A stretch of DNA of 64,000 nucleotides, taken from Saccharopolyspora sp. SCSIO 74807. Its GTDB lineage: Bacteria > Actinomycetota > Actinomycetes > Mycobacteriales > Pseudonocardiaceae. This document shows, in pieces, positions 63,912 to 64,000 of this stretch; the first letter of the stretch is position 1, and every line of letters starts with the position of its first letter. Below the pieces are notes generated by a model, which worked only from the letters and a program-made list of their open reading frames with translations, made no database searches and had not been told where the DNA came from. Where the stretch lies: the NCBI RefSeq assembly GCF_037023755.1, contig NZ_CP146100.1, positions 5,425,501 to 5,489,500 on the forward strand. Direction: 5' to 3'. Position numbers and translations under genes: made by a program.

Positions 63912-64000
63912 TCAGCCGGAGTCGGCTTGCCGCTTGCTGCCGAGCCCGATCAGGGCGCGCCGCAAAACGTCGGCCTGGGCGGGATTGTAGAGGTCGTCGA
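63912..64000 (-). CDS. C-terminal end of a gene entering from the right edge
   Basis: The last 29 codons of a minus-strand gene end DDLYNPAQADVLRRALIGLG, then SKRQADSG and a stop. Too little is present to assign a family. It converges on the FucP-like gene with a 236-bp gap that shows no other gene. Confidence 0.6.
   Translation of the reverse strand, partial: DDLYNPAQADVLRRALIGLGSKRQADSG

Overview
The window is a high-GC actinomycete chromosome segment with GTG and TTG starts, GTGA stop/start overlaps, GntR/FCD regulators and a proteasome beta subunit. Gene content and codon style look most like the Pseudonocardiaceae (Saccharopolyspora-like), but there is no rRNA or other decisive marker. 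I found no tRNA, rRNA, CRISPR array, insertion sequence or prophage. Most of the content is accessory metabolism.

Layout. Positions 1-2.8 kb hold a cut-off DUF4236/HIRAN protein, a thioesterase and a GntR regulator. Positions 2.9-12.4 kb hold a minus-strand catabolic cluster for the lower protocatechuate/gallate 4,5-cleavage pathway (LigI lactonase, tautomerase, LigJ hydratase, LigK aldolase), with two MFS carriers, a VOC-type extradiol dioxygenase and a beta-hydroxyacid-type dehydrogenase, and a divergent flavin reductase. Positions 12.7-16.1 kb hold an AI-2E-type permease, a dialkylglycine decarboxylase and small membrane proteins. Positions 16.4-23.5 kb are the centrepiece: a lanthanide-type PQQ alcohol dehydrogenase with no visible export signal, a cupredoxin-like partner that has lost its copper ligands, a rubredoxin, a ferritin-like diiron protein and complete pqqABCDE. 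The two operons share a promoter-like block, and the leader of the first carries a scrap resembling the start of pqqB.

Positions 23.5-26.6 kb hold a cation antiporter, an SRPBCC protein and a hydrolase. Positions 26.6-35.7 kb hold two adjacent amine/amino-acid-type gene sets: GntR/UTRA regulator, SoxA-like oxidase, sodium symporter and DadA-like oxidase; then cupin, GntR/FCD regulator, AbgT transporter and opine-dehydrogenase-family enzyme. An isolated proteasome beta-like gene follows. Positions 36.5-41.2 kb look like a haem-stress module: two-component system, HrtBA-like ABC exporter, DUF2871 membrane protein and an IsdG-type haem monooxygenase with its N/W/H triad intact.

Positions 41.3-51 kb carry a phage T4 beta-family protein, a self-sufficient P450-reductase-ferredoxin fusion with a divergent hydrolase, a diacylglycerol kinase, and a deletion scar joining the 3' remnant of an FAD-linked oxidase to a glpD lacking its 5' end. 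A MobA-like 3-hydroxybenzoate 4-monooxygenase follows; its expected product, protocatechuate, could feed the cluster at 3-12 kb. Positions 51-64 kb are mixed: LysR regulator, EamA exporter, a methyltransferase/PP-loop/NUDIX/GNAT group around a local drop in GC, a STAS protein, a Tat-exported GH64 glucanase, DUF3159, a decayed and an intact S-adenosyl methyltransferase of the same family, an amidase, a FucP-like symporter and the tail of a gene entering from the right.
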